Assembly: GCF_963678975.1 (NCBI RefSeq)
Contig: NC_089273.1
Location: 2,470,906 to 2,534,905 of the forward strand
Direction: 5' to 3'
DNA from: Dysidea avara
Lineage: Eukaryota; Porifera; Demospongiae; Dictyoceratida; Dysideidae
DNA length: 64,000 nucleotides
Shown here: positions 44,286 through 54,205 of the stretch, piece after piece
Numbering within the stretch: position 1 is the stretch's first letter
How the letters are laid out: the number at the start of each line of letters is the position of its first letter
Position numbers and translations under genes: made by a program
Notes under the pieces: model-generated
Database searches by the model: none
What the model saw: the letters and a program-made list of their open reading frames with translations, nothing else
What the model was told of the DNA's origin: nothing

Positions 44286-44889
44286 CAAACTATGTGGAAA
44301 GTATCATGCTTTTATCCCACAGCACACAAAAGGCCTTACAACCCTTAGCTATTATGACAATTTTTGGAAAATTGTGTTGTGATGAAAGCTTAAAATTTGA
44401 CACAGTATTAAGAAACGCTCTCTGAAAGATTTGGGCCAATTTTTATATCTACGTATAAGGCTACTTCTCTACTAAAAATTGTCCTTTTCTGTTTTATTTC
44501 TCTTTAATTTCAATTAAATGGTTGATGTCTGCCACAGAATTGAAGAGAAACAAAATGGTTTTTGTTTGAAGTCAATAGTATATTTTATTCTAAAAGGCTT
44601 TGCATGCTACAGTGGAACCTCAAACCTCTTGGGACCAGGGGTGATCCATAGGCCTGAAAAGTCCACATCTGTGAAATTGTGTGTAAATAACCATAAACAA
44701 CATTGGTAACTATATCAAATAGTTTAGTGTTGTGAACTGGTAGAAAAATTAAAGCATTGCTTTACCCCAGATACCCTGCATCTCATACGTGTTAAGCAAT
44801 GTTTGCATCATAAAATGAAACGTAAAATGAAAGGAAACAACTCTGAAACAAATAGATGTAAATTAGTAAATTGATTCATTCAAACTCTA
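44286..44889. other. No gene; isolated pogo-type end at 44612
   Basis: CAGTGGAACCTCAAACCTCT at 44612, preceded by TA, looks like a left end of a pogo-type MITE, but no right end was found. The rest is AT-rich sequence. Confidence 0.45.
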
Positions 44890-45819
44890 AACAGGACACC
44901 GTGGACTACAATTCTGCACTTTCTAATACATATTCAGCAAATTCTAGGAAGGTCTGGGATTTTGTGAATTCAGTCAAATGATGTTGTCAATCTTCTCCCC
45001 CACTTAACTCCTCAGGGAACTGTATTTCAAATGATATTGAGAAGGCAACAATTTTTAATGAGTACTTTAACTCTGTGTTTAAAACTGTACCAGCTTGCAA
45101 TTTCTGCATGAGTCTGTACAGTGTAATGAAATGCTTATTGATTAATAAATCTATACAATTCACATCAGAGAATGTTTTTGAAGAACTTAGCAATCTACAA
45201 CATGATAAACCCTGTGGTCCAGATAATCTACTGGTTAAATTGTTAATAGTCACAACTAAATTCATCTCCTTACCTATATCTCATCTATTGCAATGGTCAC
45301 TGTCCTCTGGTACCCTGCGTAGGGACTGGGTGGCTGCCAACATTGTGCCTGTTCACGAAAAGGGGGATAAACACCTTCCATCAAACTATCACCCAATCAG
45401 TCTTACTTCAATTGTTGTGAAAGTTATGGAAATAATTATTCATTGTCAACTTATATGTGCTTTAGAATCTAAACATCTTATTAGTGATTCCCAACATGGC
45501 TTTCGCCATAAATGCTCAACTGTCACTCTTTTGTTTTCAGTAATTAATGACTGGGAATTTTTGCCTTGAAGGATGGAACTCAGTTCACTGTGTATTGTTA
45601 GATCTAGTGGAGGTATTTGACTCATTGTCGCCTATTGTTTAAGCTTGAATGTCTTGGGAAATCTATTCTTTATTTAACTCATTTCTAACTAATCGCTATC
45701 AAAGAGCTGTTGTTAATAGTAGCTTCTCATATGGCTTCCTGTTTGTTCAGGTGTCCCTCAAGGCTCTGTTCTTGGGCCCCTGTTATTTTTACTTTATATT
45801 GTCGAAATCCATCATAATA

Positions 45820-46523
45820 TGTGACTGTCTCTGGGAAAACCGGTCTTATCGCCCATTTAAAAGTATCGAGAAACGTCGGTTTTAAATATTCTGTGTGTTG
45901 TAGCTGGCCAATGGTGGTAGCTACGCATACCAAATTTTCACACGTTTCACAACAATTTCTTACCTTCCTGATCATCCACTGAAGAATTAGTCAACAGCTA
46001 AGTTTCCCGCCATTTTAGATAGTTTTTAAACCGAGGTTGTCTGTATCAGGCGAGCTCCAGAAGGGTGGGAGGCGAGCTCCAGAAGGGTGGGAGGCGAGCT
46101 CCAGAAGGGTGGGAGGCGAGCTCCAGAAGGGTGGGAGGCGGGGGCCCTGGAAGGCAGGCAAGATGGTGTTCACAAATTGAAAAGGGACGTGCTGGGATGA
46201 ATTAGGCCAAGTTATAGGCCATTCAGGGCTCAGAACTGGCTAAAATGAAAGGAAATTTACAGCACAGGTCATTGTCCAACACCACAGAGCTGTACAGCCA
46301 CACACAGCCATCTCCTGGTTGGCCAGGGCTCCATCAAGACCCCAGACCACTCGTACGGCTCGCCACTGTGCTCTAGAAAAGCAGCCAGCAAAAGCAGACC
46401 ACTTTACTCTGGTTGACTGTGGCAGTGAAACTTGATAGTGCATTCATTAAGCTTTGTGTTTGTGTGAAAAAATCAAACTTCCTGTCTTAGGCGATAAGAA
46501 CGGTTTTCGTAGATCCAGTCACA
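45820..46523. mobile_element. TGTGAC-family element, 704 bp, with 22-bp tandem array
   Basis: The ends are TGTGACTGTCTCTGGGAAAA and TGTGACTGGATCTACGAAAA (reverse complement), both followed by CCG-TCTTATCGCC. TA flanks both sides (45818-45819; 46524-46525). It sits exactly between the VPQGS and catalytic motifs of the reverse transcriptase. A GC-rich tandem array (46049-46138) lies in the middle. No transposase. Confidence 0.88.
46049..46138. repeat. Four identical 22-bp tandem units
   Basis: GCGAGCTCCAGAAGGGTGGG followed by AG repeats at 46051, 46073, 46095 and 46117 without a mismatch. The GC-rich composition contrasts with the surroundings. Confidence 0.95.
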
Positions 46524-46628
46524 TATTATTTCTAATAGTACTGTTAAGTTATTTGCTAATGACATCACCCTATACAAGCAAATTGTTACAACTCATGATG
46601 AAGCCTTACATCAAGGAGACTTGACCAA

Positions 46629-46875
46629 AATGGGCCTGTGAAAACAGGGCATGTGGGCACATGATTTTTTCCTAATTTTTCACACTTCCTTGACTCATAA
46701 CGTTTTACACCATTATGCTATGGCAATGAAATTTTTAGCCATTAGTAAGCATTTAATTGGCTTTATGATGCAAGTTTCAGAATGCAAATATTCTGTTACA
46801 ATACTGAGATATGACCTGTAGTGTGACAAGTTGTAGTTTGTGCCCACATGCACTGTATTTGCAGGCCCGATCACA
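46629..46875. mobile_element. Short TGTGAC-family MITE, copy 1 (left end eroded)
   Basis: Matches 52893-53142 over its length: GGGCCTGTGAAAACAGGGCA on the left and GCAGGCCCGATCACATA on the right. The first bases on the left read CCAAAATG instead of TGTGACTG. It splits the retroelement between the catalytic box and the SQKCE motif. Confidence 0.85.
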
Positions 46876-47072
46876 TATTAATATATCAGTGGTCATGTTG
46901 TGGCAACTCAAGTTGAATTCACAGAAATGTGAGAGTATTTGTATATCTTTTAAGTTATCCCCACCGACTTGTTAATACCATCTTAATGACCAACCGATTC
47001 CATCTAAATCAGCAGCATGGTACTTCGGGATTAAGTCTCATTAATGGAGTGATCATGTTAAACACATATCAG

Positions 47073-47465
47073 CAGGCTTGAGTAAAGTGTGCTCAAAAGT
47101 TTGCCCAAAATGCTTTCAGGAATTTCCCAATTTTCACTCATTATGCTATTTCAGTGTTCCTATTATGCTTGCATTAGTTAGCCACATTTGTTACAATTAT
47201 CTTGGAACATTTTAATCAGTGAATGCTCTAAGAGTATTTCACTATAAAGTTACTGTTCTATTAGAGAGTATCAATCTAAGGAGCTATGTACAATGCATTT
47301 GAGTGCTCTATTGTAGTTTGCAGTTTCCACGGACTGCTCTATTAGGGAGTATCAATCTATTTTCATGAAATTAAGCTCCATAGTTTGAAATATTCGCCTA
47401 ATATTCCAGCATTATGCTAGCATAGCACTCCAGCCTATCATGCTGGCATATTTTATGCAGGCCTA
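47073..47465 (-). mobile_element. hAT-type MITE, 393 bp, exact 8-bp duplication
   Basis: CATATCAG is duplicated at 47065-47072 and 47466-47473. The ends are CAGGCTTGAGTAA and TAGGCCTGCATAA (reverse complement). It is the reverse complement of the outer element at 61334-62103. The interior has the TCTATTAGAGAGTATCAATC motif and GCATAAT-type units. Confidence 0.92.
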
Positions 47466-47958
47466 CATATCAGTAATAGCCTCCCATTCAATCAACATTT
47501 TAAGACGCACTCTTTTTGCAAGTCCATCTACTGTTAACGCTGCTGCCTACAATTGCCTTGTTAGGCCCTTATTGGAATACGCTGCACATGTGTGGTATTT
47601 ATATTCTGCTGGAGACACTGCTCAACTGGAAGAAATTCAGCAAAGACCTGCATGCTGGTTGTGTGGTAGCAAATGGAATCCTCATACCCGTAATTGGTCC
47701 AAATCTTCCACTTCTTGTCTACAGGACTTAATATGATGGTCTTCACTACATACCCATCGGTCATACCTTGCTATAGCTCAAGTACATGACATTCTACATA
47801 ACAGGGTCTCCATCCCATTTAATTCACCTTTTAAGTTCTCTATCAATTGTACTATATAGATTTTATTCATTGTCACTTGCCATATCATCTTCCACCATCA
47901 ATGCATATCGTTATTCATTTTTTAATAAATTCTCCATTCCTTTGGAACTTAGCATATA

Positions 47959-48426
47959 TAGGGACCCGCCGATTATGCTGGCGTAATTTTGAGCATAATA
48001 GGTACCTAAAAGCATTGAGCATAATGCCAGCATAATAGGTTAAATATTTGTATGATAGTATAAATTCTTGCTGGAAAAATGACAATTGCAAAATAAGATC
48101 GATATACTCTAATAGAGCAATCAGTAACTCTAATAGAACAATCATCAAACTGACTGTTCTATTAGAGTATATCGATCTTTTCTCTTACATGCAGCAAGAA
48201 TTTATTATTTGTGTTCCAGCCACTCATTTTTTTCTTTCAATGCAGTGTTAAACTAATAGCAAAGCATATGAACTAAGGCATGAACATTGAGTGAGCATAA
48301 AAATATTGAGCATAATCGAGCATAATAGGTAAATATTGAACATTAATTTAAGCATAATAGGTGAATTTTTTAGCAGTGCAGCATAGCATAATAAGTAAAA
48401 TTATGAGCATAATCGGTGGGTCCCTA
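47959..48426. mobile_element. hAT-type MITE, 468 bp, exact 8-bp duplication
   Basis: AGCATATA is duplicated at 47951-47958 and 48427-48434. The ends are TAGGGACCCGCCGATTATGC and TAGGGACCCACCGATTATGC (reverse complement). The interior contains several AGCATAATAGGT units and a central dyad around TCTATTAGAGTATATCGATC (48095-48178). Confidence 0.94.
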
Positions 48427-50631
48427 AGCATATACCTGCAGAAAATTTTCAAACCAGTCCCTTTCTGGTTCCTACTTCATCGTTTTCTGTTTAACTAACT
48501 GACCTCGTATATTTTGTCTTGTTCTTGTATAGATATTTTTGTGTGTCATGTTCTGCTGTTGTAAGTTTATTTATGGTTGTTTTTGTACTTGTACTTTTAT
48601 GTATGTCTCTGTAAGGAGAGCATGTTTGTAGACTTTGCCTTTTGTGAGTGTTAAGTTTCCATATTCAACAAACCCTGCATACGATATGATAACAAATTGT
48701 GCCCCAGTCAGACAACAATTATTGTGGTACCCCAAACATGGGTACTATCTCTTGAGTAGGAAGCTTAGCAATCCTCTGATCTGGAGTGGTAAAGACTATT
48801 GGCCACTTTTTAAAAAATTCTGGAACACAATAGCATATCTATTGCCATTAGCTGTTAGTGGCAATTCATCAATATCTGCTCCAATAATTTGGAAAGGATG
48901 GTCCATAGGTATAGACTACATTTTGAGATTTTGGTCCATCACTTTGCATGTTGCCCAGGCAGGTTTGGTATGCCTAATATAGCTTTAGTAATAGCATGGT
49001 GTGTTATCTGGCCACAGTATGTCAGAGTAATTTCCCATAGCACTGCTAGCATCTCCAAGTTTGTTATAGAATAATTGAATTCAGCTGCATGCAGAGACAG
49101 AGCAGGCAACTGGTTGTATTTTCTTATCTTCTTGATACAGTGATAGTATTGCTCCAAAACCCTGCTTGCTAGTGTCAGTTTCTAATGTAAAATCCTTGTT
49201 TAAATCAGGACAAACTAGTACAGGTGCTGTTAATGACTTACTTCACAAACATTCAAATACTATACTTCACAATCAGCAGTCCAATTAATCAATGCTCGTT
49301 TTATAGTGGATAAGCAATCTTAGCGTAATCCTTGATATAACACTGATAGTGAGATGTAAGTTTCAAGAACTGTCATAAATGCCTAACATTATCAGGTGTA
49401 GGGAAAGAACTTTACAGCATCCAGGTTCCAGTAGTTTAATCCAGCTTGTGTAACCAGATGACCCAAATGATTATTCTACTTCTTCACAAACAAAGTTGCG
49501 TTTGTGTGTACTGAGCTTCAAGCCTGCATCCTTAATCAAACAAACACAGTTCTCAAGTGAACAACATTGAAATGACTCTGAAAATATTATCACAACATCC
49601 AAATAATCAGATCCAATTTTTTTTACTATAACCAGACTGTAATCCATATAATACTCTCAGCATACAATGTTGGAACACTGCAAGTCCATTCATCACCCCA
49701 TAATATATCACATTTGAACCGGTAAAATCATTGGGTGATGAATTCAGTCTTCTCCTGGCTGTATTTGTGACCCTTAATCTGCTAATAACCAGTGGCGAGA
49801 TGTAAAGTTGTAAAATACTTGGATCTTAAGAGATCATTAATCTTTGGTAAAGGGAATACATCGGGCTTGGTTATAAAATTTGGTAAACACAAAATTGAAG
49901 TGTTTCATCCCTTTTTTAACAGGACTCTAAGATGGTTTTGTCACCCTAATTCTTAGCATCTTTTCCAATTTGTCAGCCACTTTCTTCCTAACGGTGAAGG
50001 GTACTCTCCTAGCAAGTTGCTTCCTTGGGGCTCAGGGGAAATGGAAAACTCAACTGCCACTGTGGATCATAATCTAACAGAAAAAACAAGACAACCCACC
50101 TTTTCTTCTGTTGAAAGACAAACTGCAAAGGAACTACAGAAGAATCTGCTGTGGAGGAAGATCCTCCTTGTGAAGAAACTTACAATGGAAAGGATAACAT
50201 CTCACAAGTGTGTCTAATCAAAACTGTATGCATACCAGCTAATACTAGTGCCTGTACAAACTTCACATGCACAGGGAACAGTGCTTTTATAGCATTATAT
50301 TTATTTGACCTTATTCTAGAGTCTCTTGCTAGGACCAATCCCACCTCTGTATTCTTGCTTCCTGCCAGTGGGAAAATGTTTCCTCCACTTGAATCAAAAG
50401 CTGAAGCAGTACAACTTCTGTGTGCAGCTTGCATATCAAGGTGATAGTCAACTATACCCAAACTATGAAATACTGCATCAGATAACAGCAGTTGGTCAGG
50501 TGCTACTAACTTAATGTACATAGTACCACACAATATTTTCTTACCAAAAGTAATATTCACATCTATGGCCTGGACCATTCTTGGTACCCCTGACAATTCT
50601 GTCTGCTGGTTATTAAGAAAAAGGCTGATAT

Positions 50632-51600
50632 CAGGGGCGGATCCAGACTTATGGAAAGGGGGGTCAAAAATGAACTGAGGCACTATATTGTCTCTGATTT
50701 GATAGTGTGAGACCAAAAAAAAATGGTCACAGCCAGCTGACAATAGTTGCCCACCTCACCAACCACGCATTTATAGCTAATAAAGTACATAAAAATCCTT
50801 AAATAGCTCACTACACACTGTTCTAATACTCTGACTGCTTTATTAGAGTGACTGCTCTATTAGAATATGTGACTGGATTTTGGAAAAACGATCCAAATCG
50901 CACATTAGAAGTTTCGAGATAAACGGTTTTAAAGAATTCAAGCCAGCATAACTCTCCAAGGATAGCAAGCACGCGTATGAAATTTACACAAAAGATGCAT
51001 CAATCGGTTACCTTTCAAGCCAGTTCCAGTACTTGTAGCTGCTTGTACAGTTTCCCGCCAAATAAGATAGAAAATCTGAGCAGTTGGACGAGCGAAGTAG
51101 TATCACGAGTGCTCACAAAGGGGTGGAGGCTGGGGGGTGGCGGGGAGGGCAAAAGTTAGACCTCAAAATGGAGGCAGACCACGATTGGAGTCCAGACACC
51201 AGATTACAGGGCTGTGCTGGCTCCTTAGTGGCTGATATGTAGCAAAATCAGCAGAGAACACGTCTGGTCAACATTATAAGGCTGTCCACCAGTAAACCAC
51301 TGACTCTTGCCAAGCCAGGTCCTTCACAAGGCCTGAAACCGCCATTTGAGCACTCCACACCACCCAGAAAAGGCGTGTGTAATAACCAGCCTCGTGTAGT
51401 TTGAGTAGTGCTGAGGGTCAAAACTTGTAGTACGATAGTGTAGCTATCCACTGGTGGTGTTAGTTTGATTTTGCCTGATGTGCGATTTGGATCGGTTCTG
51501 TAAAATCTGGTCACATATTTCGATCTTGGTTTACTAAAATTTTTTGGAGGGGGGGTCGAGAGCCCCCTTTAACCCCCCCCCCCCCCTGTATCCGCCCCTG
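50632..51600. mobile_element. hAT-type MITE, 969 bp, with a nested element
   Basis: GCTGATAT is exactly duplicated at 50624-50631 and 51601-51608. The ends are CAGGGGCGGATCCAGACTTA and CAGGGGCGGATACAGGGGGG (reverse complement). It shares the GTGAGACCAAAAAAA-GGTCACA block and the GACTGCTTTATTAGAGTGAC motif with the MITE at 16159-16889. It interrupts the Gypsy protease region. Confidence 0.93.
50868..51515 (+). mobile_element. TGTGAC-family element of 648 bp, copy 2
   Basis: The ends are TGTGACTGGATTTTGGAAAA and TGTGACCAGATTTTACAGAA (reverse complement), with TA at 50866-50867 and 51516-51517. Same family as 14752-15400, inverted. Being inside the hAT-type MITE it is the youngest of the three layers here. 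Confidence 0.9.
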
Positions 51601-51660
51601 GCTGATATAGTGTCAGAATGACTCGATATAATTATTTACTGGCTTTCTTGGTAGATAATT

Positions 51661-52892
51661 GGCAAAAGCCAGTGCAACAGCCAAAAGCTAGTGCAGTACT
51701 AATGTGTACTGTTCTTGGTAAGATCACAGACACTTGGCCTTATTCAAGAACTTAACCTAGCTACATATAGCTAGAAAGGTATAATGTGGATTGCCATAGC
51801 AGGTGTTTATATTATTTGTTCTATGGTGAGTGCTGTACATGAACACTTGCTTGAAGATCTTGGAAACAACACTGCAAAAAAGTCATATGATTGTGATCTG
51901 ATCTACACAATTATAGTAAAACTAGATATAGTAGATGCATAGAAAGTTGATGTAGCTATGTTAATTTTGTTGTAAAACAGATGGACCAGTCCGCACTATA
52001 ATTTGTAACATTTGTTCAGTCTTGTCTACAATTTGGATAAACCATGCATGCATCATGAAATTCACTGGACAATTCTAAATGGTTAGTATAGTAGCTAGCT
52101 CAACGAATTATTATACTGGACTCAATATTTATCAGAACCAGTGTTTTTTTAAACAGCACACATGCATGCACATCAGTGGCATCAATCACTTCTGATCTGT
52201 TAACAGTTGTCATGTCCATGCGTCCCACTGTCATTACATGATTGCGTTAACCACTTCTACATACACTCAGGACTGGACAAACCAGCAATAGCTATAATAG
52301 CTACATGTAAGATGTTTATTCCATTTAGTGATTTAGCCACTAAAAAAAATCTGACAGTGGCGGAATGGATCATCCAGTATTAACTTCACCAAATTATGGC
52401 CATGGTGATTTGTGTGTGTGAGTGCGTGCGTGCGTGCGTGCGTGTCTGTGTATGTGATTATTGCAATCATGTCTTACATGGTTGCTATTATATATGTACG
52501 TGTGTTGTAGCTGTATGTGTACAGTTATTAAGTTAACTTGCCTATAAAGCATTGCCAGTGTTCATTGTAATATCTGTATACAGAAGTGTCATTTGTGACT
52601 AGATTTACCTTTTTCACACACAACATTTAATCCATTTTTGGAACTTTGAAGCTTTGTAACTTTTTGATCATTTCATATAAATGCGTGAAATTTTCCATGA
52701 CTGTGGCTACAGTATCTGTGATAAAAAAAGTAAGTTAATCAGTATAAGGAGTCAAGTGTTACATCATTTTGTTTTCTGGAGTGTAAAATGTGTGGAAAAG
52801 GTAATCTGGACACATTTCTAAGGTGTCATTTTCCCAGATAGCTGATCTGCAAGAGCTGGCCACAATAGACCAAAGATTCATATAACACTATA
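51661..52892. other. No gene recognised; short (GTGC)n tract
   Basis: A (GCGT)n microsatellite lies at about 52424-52445. Otherwise AT-rich spacer with only short frames. Confidence 0.5.
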
Positions 52893-53142
52893 TGTGACTG
52901 GGCCTGTGAAAATAGGGTATGTGGGCACATGATTTTTGCCTACTTTTTCAAACTTTCATCACTCATAACTTTAATACCATTATGCTATGGCAATGAAATT
53001 ATCAGCTCTTAGTGAGCATTTAATTGGCTTTATGATGCAAGTTACAGAATGCAAATATTCTGTTCCAGTACTAAGATGTGACTTGTAGTGTGACAGGGTG
53101 TAGTCTGTGCCCACATGCCCTGTTTTCGCAGGCCTGGTCACA
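52893..53142. mobile_element. Short TGTGAC-family MITE, 250 bp, copy 2
   Basis: The ends are TGTGACTGGGCCTGTGAAAA and TGTGACCAGGCCTGCGAAAA (reverse complement), continuing into A-AGGG-ATGTGGGCACA, with TA at 52891-52892 and 53143-53144. Complete copy of the family seen at 46629-46875. Confidence 0.93.
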
Positions 53143-53745
53143 TATGCATTGTAGTAAGCAATTCATACCAGAACTCTTTTTCTCACTACAAATTTGAGCA
53201 TATGTAGGTGAGCCATTCACATTGGTTAGCCTAGTAGTCTAGCATATCCAGAGTGAAATCATGGACAGTACTTCGACCAGCAGCCGATACCTTCCATGTG
53301 TAACAACACACAGAGTAACAAAATTTCTCAGGAGCATCAGGCATCGTGGGCTCATGGTAACATGAGAAATTCCCTGTTAAACGTCTCCATTTTCAGCCCA
53401 CCCTTCGTGCAGTTGTTAATCAAGCTTCTATAGAACACTGAAAGATATAATTCTCTTCCACTTGGACCATGACTTCTCTGTTGATCGCCAGAAGAATACT
53501 TTAAATATGATAAACTGAGCAAACTATTACATGGTGCACCAGTGCAATGGTTCACCAAAATAATGGATGCATAGGCAAAACTTAAAATTATGTAATCTGG
53601 ATCACATGTTGAAAATGCTTTATACCCATGGCTGAACATATGTATCATACTATGTGGCTTAATATAAGGTATTATTCTTGTTCAGAAATTCTGAAAACAA
53701 CCTTTGTAATTGGTTACAAGGTTACACGTGCTCATACACCCTGTA
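53143..53745. other. No gene recognised
   Basis: The minus frame at 53352-53648 (98 codons) has no recognised motif or splice support. Confidence 0.4.
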
Positions 53746-53748
53746 ATT

Positions 53749-54155
53749 ATTTTTTGTTCGCATTTTTGTAACGTTATTATGACTGATGAACCCATGAATA
53801 CTGCATCTTAAGAAAGAATGGTGCCTGAGCTTGAACATGCTCCAACTACCAATTTCTGACCAGAAAGTGAAGTGGCCATTATACTTCATTTTCAGCTATG
53901 CTCAACCTGTTACACTGTACTACTAATAAAAAACAGTAGAAGTGCCTCTGCAATCAATCCAGTCTGCATGGAAAATATGGATGATTCCTATTACAAATAT
54001 TGGGAAGCCATCATCCTACCGTTAATTGATGCCTTGCACTGTCAGTGAAAAGAAATGGGACACAAAGGAGGATAACAGTAAGTCCATGATAATATTATGT
54101 GCATTGTATGTACTGCAGTATACCAAAAGGCATATGTTAAGCTGAAGAGAAACTG
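53749..54155 (+). pseudogene. Repeated exon family, copy 4
   Basis: After GAAAGTGAAGTGGCCATTA and a pyrimidine-rich acceptor (CATTTTCAG at about 53885), it reads LCSTCYTVL, SASAINPVCMENMDDSYYKY and, after a frameshift, SEKKWDTKED before a GTAAGT donor near 54080. Upstream and downstream flanks match the copies at 41450-41910, so the duplicated unit is larger than the exon. Confidence 0.55.
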
Positions 54156-54205
54156 ATCAATGAAAAATCAATCCATTATCAAGGTACGCTTGTATCAAGG
54201 CATTA

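Larger units (their letters stand above)
44890..48500 (+). pseudogene. Reverse transcriptase of copy B, in five pieces
   Basis: The pieces occur in order. 44890-45819: KVWDFVNSV, KATIFNEYFNSVF, LQHDKPCGPDNLL, SNYHPISLTSIVVKVME, SDSQHGFRHKCS, LLDLVEVFDSLSP and, one frame over, GVPQGSVLGPLLFLLYI at about 45750-45800. 46524-46628: VKLFANDITLYKQI, where the catalytic FADD is FAND, so an active-site Asp is lost. 46876-47072: WQLKLNSQKCESICISFK and WSDHVKHIS. 47474-47950: INILRRTLFASPSTVNAAAY and LVRPLLEYAAHVWY to NSPFLWN. 48435-48500: the C-terminal end. Stops and frameshifts also occur within pieces. The insertion points fall inside codons that can be followed from one piece to the next. Confidence 0.85.
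44890..48650 (+). mobile_element. Non-LTR retrotransposon copy B, broken by four insertions
   Basis: One retroelement runs from the linker before the reverse transcriptase to the 3' UTR. It is interrupted at 45820-46523, about 46629-46875, 47073-47465 and 47959-48426. Apart from these, its order and wording follow copy A at 1-905, including the C terminus and the GAGAGCATGTTTGTAGACTT UTR near 48617. The 3' microsatellite tail is absent or lost at about 48650, where minus-strand Gypsy sequence begins. Confidence 0.85.
48655..51660 (-). pseudogene. Gypsy-type LTR retrotransposon Pol remnant, split by a MITE
   Basis: On the minus strand, Pol domains occur in the usual order: a protease-like region at 50620-50180 (FLNNQQTELSG, YIKLVAPDQLLLSD, HSLGIVDYH); reverse transcriptase at about 49760-49400 (VMNGLAVFQHCMLRVLYGL, then DYLDVVIIFSE in place of the YxDD box, so the second catalytic Asp is Val, then KDAGLKLSTHKRNFVCEEVE); RNase H at about 49150-48940 (LHAAEFNYSITNLEMLAVLW); integrase at about 48862-48660 (DELPLTANGNRYAIVFQ, MFGVPQ, LLSDWGT). 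Frameshifts and stops separate the parts. The MITE at 50632-51600 interrupts the protease region. No LTRs, gag or env are seen, and the integrase end is cut at about 48655 against the non-LTR element. Inactive fragment. Confidence 0.8.

Noticed and set aside
50180-50743. 187-codon minus-strand frame as one protein
   Set aside because: Its N-terminal 37 or so codons come from the hAT-type MITE; only the part below 50632 belongs to the Gypsy Pol.
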